The notes beneath the pieces were generated by a model. That model worked only from the letters and a program-made list of their open reading frames with translations. It was not told where the DNA came from and searched no databases. Of a stretch of 55,848 bases of DNA, positions 16,592 to 25,224 are shown in pieces; within the stretch, counting starts at the first letter, position 1, and each line of letters opens with the position of its first letter. A program made the position numbers and the translations under genes. The DNA is taken from the NCBI GenBank assembly GCA_019746135.1, contig JAIESI010000075.1:1-55848 (forward strand), written 5' to 3'. The stretch comes from Xanthobacteraceae bacterium. Its GTDB lineage: Bacteria; Pseudomonadota; Alphaproteobacteria; Rhizobiales; Xanthobacteraceae.

Positions 16592-18334
16592 TCAGTTGCC
16601 GTAAAGGAAGTTCGGCAGCCAGAGCGTCAGGCCCGGCCAGATGTACATGATGATCATGCACACCACGATCACGGCCATATAGGGCATCATGCCGCCGAAG
16701 ATCTGGTTGAGCGTCACATGCGAGGGCGCGACGCCCTTCAGATAGAAGGCCGACATCGCCACCGGCGGCGACAGGAACGCCGCCTGCAGGTTCACGAACA
16801 CCAGCACGCCCCACAGCACCGGATCGATGTTGAAGTGCTTGAGCAGCGGCAGGAAGATCGGCACGAAGATCACGATGATCTCGGTCCATTCCAGCGGCCA
16901 GCCGAGCAGGAAGATGATCACCTGCGACAGGATCATGAACTGAACCGGCGTCAGGTTCAGCGACAGCACCCACTGCTCGACCAAAGCCTGGCCGCCGAGG
17001 ATGGCAAACACGCCGGAGAACAGCGCCGAGCCGACGAACAGCCAGCACACCATCGCGGTGGTCTTGGCGGTCAGGAACACCGCCTCTTTGGTGCGCTTCC
17101 AGTCGAGCGTCCGGGCCTGGAATGCGAGCAGGAACGCGCCCGCGGCACCGACCGCGGCCGACTCGGTTGCGGTCGTGATCCCGAACAGGATGACCGCAAG
17201 AACGACAACGGTGAGGATGCCGAGCGGCATCACCGAGGAGGTGAGCAGCTTGATGACCTCGAGCCGGTCGGCCTCCAGCCGCGTATAGTAACGGACCATC
17301 ATCGCCGCGCAGAGCACCGCGATGATGCCGAACCAGACGTAGAAGGCGGTCGGCGGCCCCTTGCTGACCGGCTCCGTCGGCGTGGTCACGGCGGAGCCGA
17401 GTTGCTGAAGCCCCTCGACCGGCGCTTCCGCGGCGACCTGCTGATGGATCACCACGTACCACCAGGTCAGCCAGAGTGTGCCCGCCACCAGAATGAACGG
17501 CACCAGCGAGGCGGCAAAGTTCTGGACCAGCAGCCAATAGCTGACACGGCCCTCGCCGGTCTCGATCTGCTGGGCGCGCGCCGGCGAGAGCAAAGCCCTG
17601 CCGAATCCCACCAGCGCGTTCCTGGAATAGACGTCCTCGAATTTCCGGATCCAGTCCGGCACCGGAACGCGCGTCTGCTCCGGCGGCAGTTGCGGCGCGA
17701 TCTTCGGATTGAGCATCGCCCAGCCGACGATGTAGACGAGATACAGCAGCGCCAGGAAGAAGCCCGGGAACATCGCGGCCGCGTACAATTTGACGACCGA
17801 CTGTCCGGCAACCGCCGCGTAGACGATGATCATCACCGACGGCGGGATAAGAATGCCAAGCGTGCCGCCCGCGGTGATGACACCCGCCGCAAGCTTGACG
17901 TCATAACCCGCCTTGAGCATCGGGTTGAAGGCAATGACGCCCATCAGCACCACGACCGCGCCGACCAGGCCCGAGGCGATGCCCCAGAACGTGCACACGA
18001 TCAGGGTTGCGACCGCAAGCGAGGCCGGCACGCGGCGGAACGCAAGCTGGATCGAATAGAACATCTTGTCGACGAGGGCGCCGCGCTCCATCACGTAGCC
18101 CATCAGCACGAACAACGGGATGGAGATCAGCACGTCGTTGGTCATCGCACCGTAGGTGCGCTGGACCATCAGCTCGAAGACCTTGTTTTCGGTGAAGAGC
18201 TGCGTCGGATCGTAGAAGGCGATGAACCCGAAGAACATGCCGAGGCCCATCAGCGTGAAGGCCGTCGGGAAGCCCAGCATGATGACGACCACGATCAGGC
18301 CGAGCATCAGGAGGCCGAGTGCGGGATCGCTCAT
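16592..18334 (-). CDS. TRAP large permease with internal extension
   Basis: A 580-residue DctM-family protein, about 140 residues longer than usual. ATG 18334 overlaps the small-permease stop by 4 nt (ATGA); codons further 5' read into that gene. The first part is normal (LISIPLFVLMGYVMERG, GTLGILIPPSVMI). An insertion at about 210-365 contains a charged loop plus two extra hydrophobic segments (FAASLVPFILVAGTLWLTWW, AFYVWFGIIAVLCAAMMV). The standard C-terminal half then resumes (GITTATESAAVGAAGA, NLQAAFLSPPVA). Long M subunits of this type exist in other proteobacteria. The role of the insert is unknown. Confidence 0.93.
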   Translation of the reverse strand: MSDPALGLLMLGLIVVVIMLGFPTAFTLMGLGMFFGFIAFYDPTQLFTENKVFELMVQRTYGAMTNDVLISIPLFVLMGYVMERGALVDKMFYSIQLAFRRVPASLAVATLIVCTFWGIASGLVGAVVVLMGVIAFNPMLKAGYDVKLAAGVITAGGTLGILIPPSVMIIVYAAVAGQSVVKLYAAAMFPGFFLALLYLVYIVGWAMLNPKIAPQLPPEQTRVPVPDWIRKFEDVYSRNALVGFGRALLSPARAQQIETGEGRVSYWLLVQNFAASLVPFILVAGTLWLTWWYVVIHQQVAAEAPVEGLQQLGSAVTTPTEPVSKGPPTAFYVWFGIIAVLCAAMMVRYYTRLEADRLEVIKLLTSSVMPLGILTVVVLAVILFGITTATESAAVGAAGAFLLAFQARTLDWKRTKEAVFLTAKTTAMVCWLFVGSALFSGVFAILGGQALVEQWVLSLNLTPVQFMILSQVIIFLLGWPLEWTEIIVIFVPIFLPLLKHFNIDPVLWGVLVFVNLQAAFLSPPVAMSAFYLKGVAPSHVTLNQIFGGMMPYMAVIVVCMIIMYIWPGLTLWLPNFLYGN

Positions 18335-18999
18335 GTGTTGCGCTCTCCGCCCATGCCGCGCTGGCGCGCGAGTTCGTCGATCTCCTTGGCGCTCTCGATG
18401 GCGAGCTTGCGCGCCTCCTCGTCGACGTACTGGCTGTGCGCCAGCTGCTCCTCGACCACGTCGATTTCGTTGACATCCTTGAGACGGCTCGGCCATTCGC
18501 CGGTCTTCAGGCAAACCACGCAGCGGACGATCTCGGCCAGCCCCTGAAGCATCACCATGATGCCCGCCAGCGGGATCATCGCTTTGAAATGGTAGACCGG
18601 CGGGCCGTTCGCGGTCACGTTCGAATGCTCGTTGATCAGCCACGACTCCTTCGCGAAGGTGTAGCCCGAGTAGATCAACGCGGCGATGCCGGGGATGAAG
18701 AAGACGATATAGAGCACGAGATCGAGGCTGGCCTGCATCCGCGGCCGCATCGAGCTGTAGAGAAAATCACCCCGGACGTGCGCGTTCTGAGCCAGCGCAT
18801 ACGCGCCGCAGAGCATGAACAGCGTGCCGTACAGCATGTTGTTGGCGTCGAAGATCCACGCCGTCGGCGCGTTCAGGATATAACGCTTGAAAACTTCGAC
18901 GCAGACGACCGTCATCAAGACGATGATCAGCCAGGCAAAGGCCTTGCCGACCCACGTGCTGATGCCATCGACCGTATACAGAAAGCTTTGGACGTTCAT
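18331..18999 (-). CDS. TRAP small permease (DctQ family)
   Basis: A 222-residue small permease with four membrane segments and the DctQ features WIFDANNMLYGTLFMLCGAYALAQNAHVRGDFLYS. The tail of about 60 residues is long and acidic/basic (EEQLAHSQYVDEEARKLAI...), probably a cytosolic helix. ATG 18999 is preferred. An upstream in-frame TTG at 19041 would start inside the intercistronic hairpin. The stop overlaps the large permease by 4 nt. Confidence 0.9.
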   Translation of the reverse strand: MNVQSFLYTVDGISTWVGKAFAWLIIVLMTVVCVEVFKRYILNAPTAWIFDANNMLYGTLFMLCGAYALAQNAHVRGDFLYSSMRPRMQASLDLVLYIVFFIPGIAALIYSGYTFAKESWLINEHSNVTANGPPVYHFKAMIPLAGIMVMLQGLAEIVRCVVCLKTGEWPSRLKDVNEIDVVEEQLAHSQYVDEEARKLAIESAKEIDELARQRGMGGERNT

Positions 19000-19040
19000 T
19001 CGATGGGCCAAAACGCTGAAAATGGAAGTCAAGTAAGACA

Positions 19041-19075
19041 AAGCACCATTCGGTCGCCCGGCCCGAATGGTGCTT
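19041..19075 (-). promoter_or_regulatory. Intercistronic stem-loop after a TRAP receptor gene
   Basis: A perfect 13-bp stem (AAGCACCATTCGG at 19041-19053 with CCGAATGGTGCTT at 19063-19075) closes a 9-nt loop between the receptor stop and the small-permease start. On the minus strand only CTTTGTCTT follows, so it is a weak terminator or an mRNA stabiliser. Such a hairpin would let the receptor be made in excess over the permeases, as in many binding-protein operons. Confidence 0.7.
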
Positions 19076-19094
19076 CGCCAGTTTTAGTCAGCCG

Positions 19095-20234
19095 TCAGAT
19101 CGGCTTCTTTGCATTCGGGCCGAAATAGTGGTCGTAGGCCATCTTGCGGCTCACGACGGTGTCGTTCTCCCACTGCGTCGCGCGCTTGGCGAAGGCGAGC
19201 TGCGACTCGACGATCTTCTTGAACAGCGGGTTGGCCGCCGCGTACTTCTTGGCGACCTCGTCATAGATCTCGAGCTGCCGCTTCAGGACCGCGTCGGGGG
19301 TCTTGTAGAACTTGACGTTGTCCTTGGTCTGCATCTCGACATAGTCCTTGGAATAGCGGTCGATCGCCTTCCACGACATGTCCTGCGACGCCGCCTCGAC
19401 GGCGTTTTCGATGATCGCCTTCATCTTGGCCGGGAGCGCGTCGAACTTCGTCTTGTTGAACGAAATCTCGAACTGCTCGGCGTTCTGATGATAGCTCTGC
19501 AGCATGCAGATCTTGGAGACGTCGGGGAAGCCCAGCACGCGGTCCGACGTGGCATTGTTGAACTCGGCCGCGTCGAGCAGGCCGCGGTCCATGGCCGCGA
19601 CGATCTCGCCGCCAGGCAGCGCGTTGACCGCGGCGCCAAGGCCGGTGAACACGTCAATCGAGATGCCGACGGTGCGGAACTTCAGGCCCTTGAGGTCGTC
19701 CACCTTGGTGACCGGACGCTTGAACCAGCCGAGCGGCTGGGTCGGCATCGGGCCGTAGGGGAACGACACCACGTTGGCACCGATCGAGGTGAAGATCTCG
19801 TTCAGCAGCTCCTTGCCGCCGCCGTACTTGTGCCAGGACAGCAGCATGTTGGCGTCCATCGCGTAACCCGGGCCGGAGCCCCACAGCGCGAGCGCGTTCT
19901 GCTTGCCGTAGTGATAGACCAGCACGCCGTGGCCGCCGTCGAGCACGCCCTTCGACACCGCGTCGAGGAGCTGGAACGCCGGAACCACCGCGCCCGCCGG
20001 CAGCACCTCGATCCTGAGGTCGCCGCCGGTCATGTCGTTGACCTTCTTGCCGAAGTCGAGCGCGTATTCGTGGAAGATGTCCTTCGACGGCCACGTGCTT
20101 TGCCAGCGCATGTGGATCGGGCCCGACTGGGCCTGGACGGCCGGCGCGGAGACGGCCGTTGCCGCCGCGGTCGCGCCCGCAGCCATCAGGAATTTGCGGC
20201 GGCTGGCGGTTTTCGAGTCTGTTTTCGTGCTCAT
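19095..20234 (-). CDS. TRAP substrate-binding protein, system 2
   Basis: A 379-residue receptor. ATG 20234 has GGGAGGGA upstream and opens a Tat signal (SRRKFLMAAGATAAA, cleavage near VQAQ). The mature part carries the TakP-type features AVVPAFQLLDAVSKGVLDGGHG, YGPMPTQPLGWFKRPVTKVDDLKG, KFRTVGISIDVFTGLG and AAEFNNATSDRVLGF. It is the first gene of the receptor-small-large permease operon, followed by a strong stem-loop. The ligand is probably a small carboxylate. Confidence 0.93.
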   Translation of the reverse strand: MSTKTDSKTASRRKFLMAAGATAAATAVSAPAVQAQSGPIHMRWQSTWPSKDIFHEYALDFGKKVNDMTGGDLRIEVLPAGAVVPAFQLLDAVSKGVLDGGHGVLVYHYGKQNALALWGSGPGYAMDANMLLSWHKYGGGKELLNEIFTSIGANVVSFPYGPMPTQPLGWFKRPVTKVDDLKGLKFRTVGISIDVFTGLGAAVNALPGGEIVAAMDRGLLDAAEFNNATSDRVLGFPDVSKICMLQSYHQNAEQFEISFNKTKFDALPAKMKAIIENAVEAASQDMSWKAIDRYSKDYVEMQTKDNVKFYKTPDAVLKRQLEIYDEVAKKYAAANPLFKKIVESQLAFAKRATQWENDTVVSRKMAYDHYFGPNAKKPI

Positions 20235-20509
20235 TCTCAGTCCCTCCCTGGTCCTTGGTCTGGCCGGCGCGATGCGCGGCCCGCTTGGCATTGCTTGCAA
20301 TAATTAACCTTCGGCGGAACCACCCTATTCCGCCCCAGTTAGGCGATACTTTTACCGCCTTAGTGCCGTTTCACAAGCCTCCGCACCTCCCGAAAGGCCC
20401 CGATCCGGCCTATTTTGCGTGGGATTGCCGACCGCGTTCGTTCGACTTTGGTAGCGGGTCTAGGGTCTGTTGCGCCCGATTGCCGCGCCCGTCCGACAGG
20501 AGATCCACC

Positions 20510-22264
20510 GTGAAAGGCCTTGGTTCGACGCTCGCCACCATCTGGCGGCTGGGTGCCCCGTATTTCCGGTCCGAGGACCGGCGCATGGGCGGCGTGCTGC
20601 TGGCCGCGATCATCCTGATCGAGCTGTCGATCGTCGCCATCAACGTGATGCTCAACCAGTGGAACAACCGCTTCTACAACGCGCTGCAGGACAGGAACTG
20701 GGACGTCTTCGTCAGCGAGCTTTTGTACTTCTGCCTGCTGGCCGCGATCTTCATCGTGCTCGCCGTCTATCAGCTCTACCTGAACCAGTGGCTGCTGATC
20801 CGCTGGCGCCGCTGGATGACGGAGCAGTATCTCGGCGAATGGCTCGCCCATGCCAATCACTATCGGATGCAATTGCTCGGCGACGCGGCCGACAACCCCG
20901 ACCAGCGCATCGCCGAGGACATCAACCAGTTCATCGAGAAGGGCCTCTTTCTCGGGCTCGGTCTCCTCAATTCGCTGGTGACGCTCGCCTCCTTCATCGC
21001 CATTCTCTGGGTGCTTTCGGCCAGCGCGCCGTTCACGCTGTTCGGCATCAACTGGTCGATCCCCGGCTATCTGGTCTGGGCAGCGCTGATCTACTCGATC
21101 CTCGGCACGGCGATCACGCAGTGGATCGGCCACGCGCTGGTCGGGCTCAACTTCATGCAGCAGCGTTACGAGGCGGACTTCCGCTACAACCTGATTCGCG
21201 TCCGGGAAAACGCCGAACAGATCGCGCTGCTCGAGGGCGAAACGGCGGAGCGGCAGCGGCTGCTGGAGCGGTTCGGGCGGGTGATCGGCAACTGGATGCT
21301 GATCATGAGCCGGACCAAGCAGCTGACGTTCTTCACCGCGAGCTTCTCGCAGATCTCGACGGTGTTTCCTTATGCCGTGGTGAGCCCGGCCTATTTCGCC
21401 GGCACCATCCAACTCGGCGGACTGATGCAGACGGCATCGGCCTTCAACCAGGTTCAGGGCGCGCTGTCGTTCTTCGTCAGCTCCTCCATCTATCGCCAGC
21501 TCGCGGAATGGCGCGCGGTGATCGACCGGCTCTCAGGCTTCCAGCGCGCGGTCGAAGCGGGGCGGCTCGCCGCGATCAGCCCGCCGGTGGTCGAGGTGAA
21601 GCCCGCGGGCAGCAGGCAGGCCATCGAGCTCGAAAAGGTCGAGGTGAAGCTTCCGGCGGGCAAGCCGCTGGTTGCGGCCGAGCAGCTCAAGCTGGCGCAG
21701 GGCGATCGCGTGCTGGTGACCGGCCCGTCGGGATCCGGCAAATCGACGCTGTTTCGTGCCATCGCCGGCATCTGGCCGTTCGGCTCGGGTTCGGTGACCG
21801 TGCCGGGCGACGCGCGGGTGATGATGCTGCCGCAGCGGCCGTATTTCCCGGTCGGCACGTTGATTGCGGCGGTGGCCTATCCGGCCGAGACCGGCGCGTT
21901 CAGCCGCGAGCAGGTCGCGGCCACGCTTGAAGCCGTCGGGCTTCCGGCCTTGACCCAACGCCTCGACGAGGAGGCGCACTGGAACCGGATGCTGTCGCTG
22001 GGCGAGCAGCAGCGGCTCGGCATTGCGCGCGCCATCCTGCAAGAGCCGGACTTCCTGTTTCTCGACGAGGCGACGGCGTCGCTGGATGAGCCGTCAGAGG
22101 CGAAGCTCTACCGGCTGCTCCAGGAGCGGCTGCCGGGCGCGGCGATCATCTCGATCGGCCATCGCTCGACGCTGGAGGCGTTCCACCGGCGCAGGCTCAG
22201 TCTGGAGCCGGAAGGCGGGCGGCACCGCCTACGGGAAGCGACTGTTCGCGCTCCGGCCGAGTAG
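20510..22264 (+). CDS. ABC transporter, fused membrane and ATPase (BacA/ABCD type)
   Basis: A 584-residue half-transporter. GTG 20510 with ACAGGAG six bases upstream is the start; the 5' frame before it overlaps the divergent receptor gene. The N-terminal half is an ABC_membrane_2/SbmA_BacA-like domain with six membrane helices (QWNNRFYNALQDRNW and the EAA-like DFRYNLIRVRENAEQIALLEGE are diagnostic). The ATPase follows: Walker A GPSGSGKST (405-413), signature LSLGEQQRLGIAR (495 on), Walker B FLFLDEATASLDE (515 on) and His in ISIGHRSTL. Relatives include YddA, mycobacterial Rv1819c and peroxisomal fatty-acid carriers; substrates range from fatty acids to peptides and B12. The direction of transport cannot be told. 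Confidence 0.93.
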   Translation: MKGLGSTLATIWRLGAPYFRSEDRRMGGVLLAAIILIELSIVAINVMLNQWNNRFYNALQDRNWDVFVSELLYFCLLAAIFIVLAVYQLYLNQWLLIRWRRWMTEQYLGEWLAHANHYRMQLLGDAADNPDQRIAEDINQFIEKGLFLGLGLLNSLVTLASFIAILWVLSASAPFTLFGINWSIPGYLVWAALIYSILGTAITQWIGHALVGLNFMQQRYEADFRYNLIRVRENAEQIALLEGETAERQRLLERFGRVIGNWMLIMSRTKQLTFFTASFSQISTVFPYAVVSPAYFAGTIQLGGLMQTASAFNQVQGALSFFVSSSIYRQLAEWRAVIDRLSGFQRAVEAGRLAAISPPVVEVKPAGSRQAIELEKVEVKLPAGKPLVAAEQLKLAQGDRVLVTGPSGSGKSTLFRAIAGIWPFGSGSVTVPGDARVMMLPQRPYFPVGTLIAAVAYPAETGAFSREQVAATLEAVGLPALTQRLDEEAHWNRMLSLGEQQRLGIARAILQEPDFLFLDEATASLDEPSEAKLYRLLQERLPGAAIISIGHRSTLEAFHRRRLSLEPEGGRHRLREATVRAPAE

Positions 22265-22267
22265 CGA

Positions 22268-22774
22268 TCACCACCAGCGCACCGGCCAAGCCAAGCTGGC
22301 GTCGCCGCGTTTCACGCCGCGGGCGACGAGGTTGTGCCAGGCGAAGGCGAACGCCGCGAGCAGCAGCGCGCCGACGGCGGCCGGCACCAGCAGGAAGCTC
22401 AACGGCATGCCGTTGATCACGACCACCAGCGGATCGATGCCGGCCGGCGGGTGAAACGTGCCGGTCAAGTGCATGGCGATCATGGCGAGCCCAACCGCCA
22501 CGGCCGCGACCCAGACGCCGGGGCCGAGCAATTTGACGGCGAGCAGGCCCACGGCGGTCGCGACCAGATGGCCGCCGACCAGCGCGCGCGGCTGCGCGGG
22601 TTCGGCCTGCGGCGAGCCCATGACGAGCACGATGGAGGTCGCAAACGGGATCGCCACCAGCGGAAACTGGGCGGTCGCCGAATACATCTCCGTTGCGGCG
22701 ATGGCGAGCGCGCCGCCGATGGAACCGGCGAGCACCGCCCAGAGCTTGTTGCGATCGATCATGGCGAAGCCCAT
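22268..22774 (-). CDS. HPP-family membrane protein
   Basis: A 168-residue protein with four to five hydrophobic segments and the family's name-giving motif in GTFHPPAGIDPLVVVIN. HPP proteins in cyanobacteria and plant plastids have been linked to nitrite transport; in most bacteria their function is unknown. The start could be ATG 22774 or ATG 22762, and neither has a clear ribosome site. It is convergent with the ABC transporter (3 bp between stops). Confidence 0.82.
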   Translation of the reverse strand: MGFAMIDRNKLWAVLAGSIGGALAIAATEMYSATAQFPLVAIPFATSIVLVMGSPQAEPAQPRALVGGHLVATAVGLLAVKLLGPGVWVAAVAVGLAMIAMHLTGTFHPPAGIDPLVVVINGMPLSFLLVPAAVGALLLAAFAFAWHNLVARGVKRGDASLAWPVRWW

Positions 22775-22810
22775 GCAACAGACGGACCGCGCTCCAGGCT
22801 TACACAAAGC

Positions 22811-22842
22811 TACGGGCGGTGACCTTGCGGCCGCCGCCCGTG
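22811..22842 (-). terminator. Possible weak terminator of the porin gene
   Basis: On the minus strand ACGGGCGG and CCGCCCGT pair around a 14-nt loop, followed by AGCTTTGTG, about 25 nt after the porin stop. There is no real T run, so this is only a candidate. Confidence 0.35.
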
Positions 22843-22863
22843 AAGGAAACGATTTCCGCCGCC

Positions 22864-23832
22864 TTACTTCAGGTTGGTGTTGACCGTGAGATCGGCCGAC
22901 AGACGAGCCACGAAGCGCGCACCGCACCAGTTCGAACCCAAGCCTGACGGGTTGATGGGCGTCACGTTCGTCGTGCCCGAGGCGGTTTGATCGCTGGTAA
23001 AGGCGTTGCAGTCGCCCTTGTTCAGGTCGGTGTCGGTGTAGCGCAGGTCAAGCGTGAACACCTTCCAGCTCCAGCCGATGCCAACGCTCCAAGTCGTGTA
23101 GTCCTTGTACGCGATGCCATTGGGGAAAGCCGGAACGCCGTAGAACGAGTCGCTGGTGCCGAGCGCCCAGTGTCCGACTTCAGCAGAAATGTAGGGTGTC
23201 ACACCGTTGGCCATCGCAACAAAGGTGTACTTGGCATTGCCGCCGAAGAAGACGCCATCCGCGCCCGTGTTCAGCACGTTCGGGGAGTAGTAGACGAACG
23301 CGCCAAGGCCAAAGTTGTCTGTAACCGTGTAGTTCAGCTTGGCGTAAATCTCCCAGAAGCTCCAGTCACCCTTGGCGACGTTGCCGTTGAGCGTCGGGGG
23401 ATTCGGAAGGTTCGGCAGACAGCCTGGAACCGCCGCATTGAAGCACTGGCCGCCCGGGTACCAGTAGTACCAAACGCCGAAGTCGAACGCGAACCTGCCC
23501 CAGGTCGGACGGATACCGCCGTAGAAGTCGATTTCCGCCGCGGCGCGGTTCGGGAAGTCGATGCTCGCGCCGCCGATGCCGGCGTAGAGCTGCAGGTCCT
23601 TGTTGATGTTGTAGCGCGGCTCGAAGTAGGCCGCGACCGCCGGCTTGTGGTTCGACTGGGTGATACCGCGCCAGACGTAGTCGCTGGCAATCGCCGACCC
23701 GAAGGCGATGTCCCAGGCGGGCGGCGGCGGCGGCGCGATGGCCCTCACACCCTTCACCGGCATGTCGGCGGCGAACGCCGGCGCTGCCGCAACAGCAAGT
23801 GCGGCAACCGCCGCAAGCGCAAACTTCTTCAT
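22864..23832 (-). CDS. TorF-family putative porin
   Basis: A 322-residue outer-membrane beta-barrel protein. A signal peptide (MKKFALAAVAALAVAAAPAFA) is cut before ADMPVKGVRAIAPPPPPAW. Then comes the family opener FGSAIASDYVWRGITQSNHKPAVAAYFEPRYN and many alternating aromatic beta strands (DFYGGIRPTWGRFAFDFGVWYYWYPG). It ends near an FVARLSADL-type strand plus a short tail. ATG 23832 has AAGGGG about 10 bases upstream. Four to five cysteines (CFNAAVPGC, GDCNAF, NWCGA) may form disulfides in surface loops. The solute is unknown. Confidence 0.9.
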   Translation of the reverse strand: MKKFALAAVAALAVAAAPAFAADMPVKGVRAIAPPPPPAWDIAFGSAIASDYVWRGITQSNHKPAVAAYFEPRYNINKDLQLYAGIGGASIDFPNRAAAEIDFYGGIRPTWGRFAFDFGVWYYWYPGGQCFNAAVPGCLPNLPNPPTLNGNVAKGDWSFWEIYAKLNYTVTDNFGLGAFVYYSPNVLNTGADGVFFGGNAKYTFVAMANGVTPYISAEVGHWALGTSDSFYGVPAFPNGIAYKDYTTWSVGIGWSWKVFTLDLRYTDTDLNKGDCNAFTSDQTASGTTNVTPINPSGLGSNWCGARFVARLSADLTVNTNLK

Positions 23833-24191
23833 CGTGTCAGCCCCTTCCCGTCGTGAGCGGCTTGGGAGGGAGGCTGACGTTGACGGACGATCTCGATGAC
23901 GACGAGAACGCGACAGCAACGATCAACCGCTAGCCCCCGCACCACTTGGATTATTATGGCGAAAATCCAACACGCGGGCGGCGCGAGCGACAAGGCGAAA
24001 CGCGTGGCAGTTGCTGACTAATTGGGCAATCGCGGCCTGAATCCCGCGACAATCTCCGACCGTGTCTGCAAGGCCACAGTTTTGCCGGGTTTGCAGGCCG
24101 TCTCGAAATGTCACACGGCTGCAATCCCGTCGACATTTCCACAGGCCGTTGCCAGTTGCCTTTGCGCCGCACAGAACACACGGCGAAGGTC
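23833..24191. other. Intergenic region upstream of the porin gene
   Basis: These 359 bases between the DMT permease stop and the porin start hold no convincing gene. They should contain the porin promoter (minus strand) and one long imperfect inverted repeat at 24105-24139. I could not place -35 and -10 boxes with confidence. Confidence 0.5.
24105..24139. repeat. Inverted repeat between DMT permease and porin
   Basis: GAAATGTC (24105-24112) and GACATTTC (24132-24139) are exact inverted arms. Inside them ACGG and CCGT (24115-24118, 24127-24130) continue the pairing around an 8-nt loop. There is no T run on either strand, so a transcription-factor site or RNA stem is more likely than a terminator. 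Confidence 0.45.
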
Positions 24192-25106
24192 CTATTTTCG
24201 CAGGCTTGACCAGATGCCGGCGAGAATGAGCGAGCCGCCGGCGAGTTGAACGGCATCCGGTCCCTCCCCCAGCAGAACCAGGGAGAGCAGCGCGCTCGCA
24301 ATCGGCCCGATATAGACCACCAGCGAGCTTCGCACCGTGCCGAAGCGGGAGCCGAGATAGGCAAATCCGGCGAAGGCGAAGATGCCGGGCACGGTGCCTG
24401 CGAACAGATAGACGCCGAGCGCGTGCGCGTTGAACACGCGCTGCGGCGCTGCCCACATCTCATTGAGGGCAAATGGCAGCGAAAGCAGCGCGCCGACGGC
24501 GGCAAACATGCAGACGCGGCCGAGGAACGAAACCTGCGGCGCGGCTTTGGACTGCAGCAGCGTGTAGCCGGACCAGGCGAGCATCGCCATCACCATCAAG
24601 AGATCGCCGACCAGGGTTTCGGCCGACATCAGGTCCGCCGAGCCGCCGCGCAGCACGATGGTGAGCGCGCCGGCGAGCGCGAGAACCAGGCCGAGCAACT
24701 GGAAGCGCCCGATCTTGTCCAGTCCGGCGAGCCACGACACCACCAGGACGACGAGCGGCGACAGCGCCATGATCAGCGCCATGTTGATCGCGGTGGTGGA
24801 GACGCCGGCGATGTAGACCGGACCGCCGCAGAGGAACATGCCGCAGAAGCCCGCCAGCACGACGAGCCATGCGCCCGCGCGTATCTCGCGCCGGTGCGCT
24901 TTGAGCTCGCCGAGCACGAACGGCGCAAGGCCGAGCGCAATGATCGACCAGCGGATGCAGGCGAGCGAGAACGGCGGGATTGCGCCGGCATTGCCGCGCG
25001 CGACGATCATGTTGGTGACCTGCGCCACGGCGACCGCGACGAAGCCGGTGATGATGAGAAGTGTCGTCCAGCGGTTTTCGGTGCTGTCGGCGGAGTCCTG
25101 CGCCAC
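24192..25106 (-). CDS. EamA/DMT-family permease
   Basis: A 304-residue protein with ten membrane segments in two EamA repeats, typical of drug/metabolite exporters. Marks are ARGNAGAIPPFSLACIRW in the first repeat and FGTVRSSLVVYIGPIASALLSLVLLGEG in the second. Translation starts at GTG 25106, with GGGAG eight bases upstream. A family B palindrome separates it from the upstream PanE-like gene on the same strand. The substrate is unknown. Confidence 0.92.
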   Translation of the reverse strand: MAQDSADSTENRWTTLLIITGFVAVAVAQVTNMIVARGNAGAIPPFSLACIRWSIIALGLAPFVLGELKAHRREIRAGAWLVVLAGFCGMFLCGGPVYIAGVSTTAINMALIMALSPLVVLVVSWLAGLDKIGRFQLLGLVLALAGALTIVLRGGSADLMSAETLVGDLLMVMAMLAWSGYTLLQSKAAPQVSFLGRVCMFAAVGALLSLPFALNEMWAAPQRVFNAHALGVYLFAGTVPGIFAFAGFAYLGSRFGTVRSSLVVYIGPIASALLSLVLLGEGPDAVQLAGGSLILAGIWSSLRK

Positions 25107-25128
25107 GGCAGCTCCCTGCGAAGGGAAT

Positions 25129-25200
25129 GTAGAGTGGGCAAAGCCGCCAACAGTCCGCGCCGCCAGCGCGTTTACGCGCTGGCGGCGCCTTGGCCCACCC
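25129..25200. repeat. Intergenic palindrome, family B copy 1
   Basis: The outer arms GTAGAGTGGGCAAAG and CTTGGCCCACCC enclose a perfect 14-bp hairpin: GCGCCGCCAGCGCG (25157-25170), loop TTTA, then CGCGCTGGCGGCGC (25175-25188). The outer arms match those of the larger element at 37714-37814. It sits between two minus-strand genes and could also terminate or stabilise the upstream message. Confidence 0.75.
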
Positions 25201-25224
25201 TTCGAATTTCAACAACCCCGCGGC

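Noticed and set aside
16493..18547. A 684-codon plus-strand open frame opposite the TRAP large permease
   Set aside because: Repetitive Arg/His/Glu/Asp content, the usual mirror of a hydrophobic GC-rich gene.
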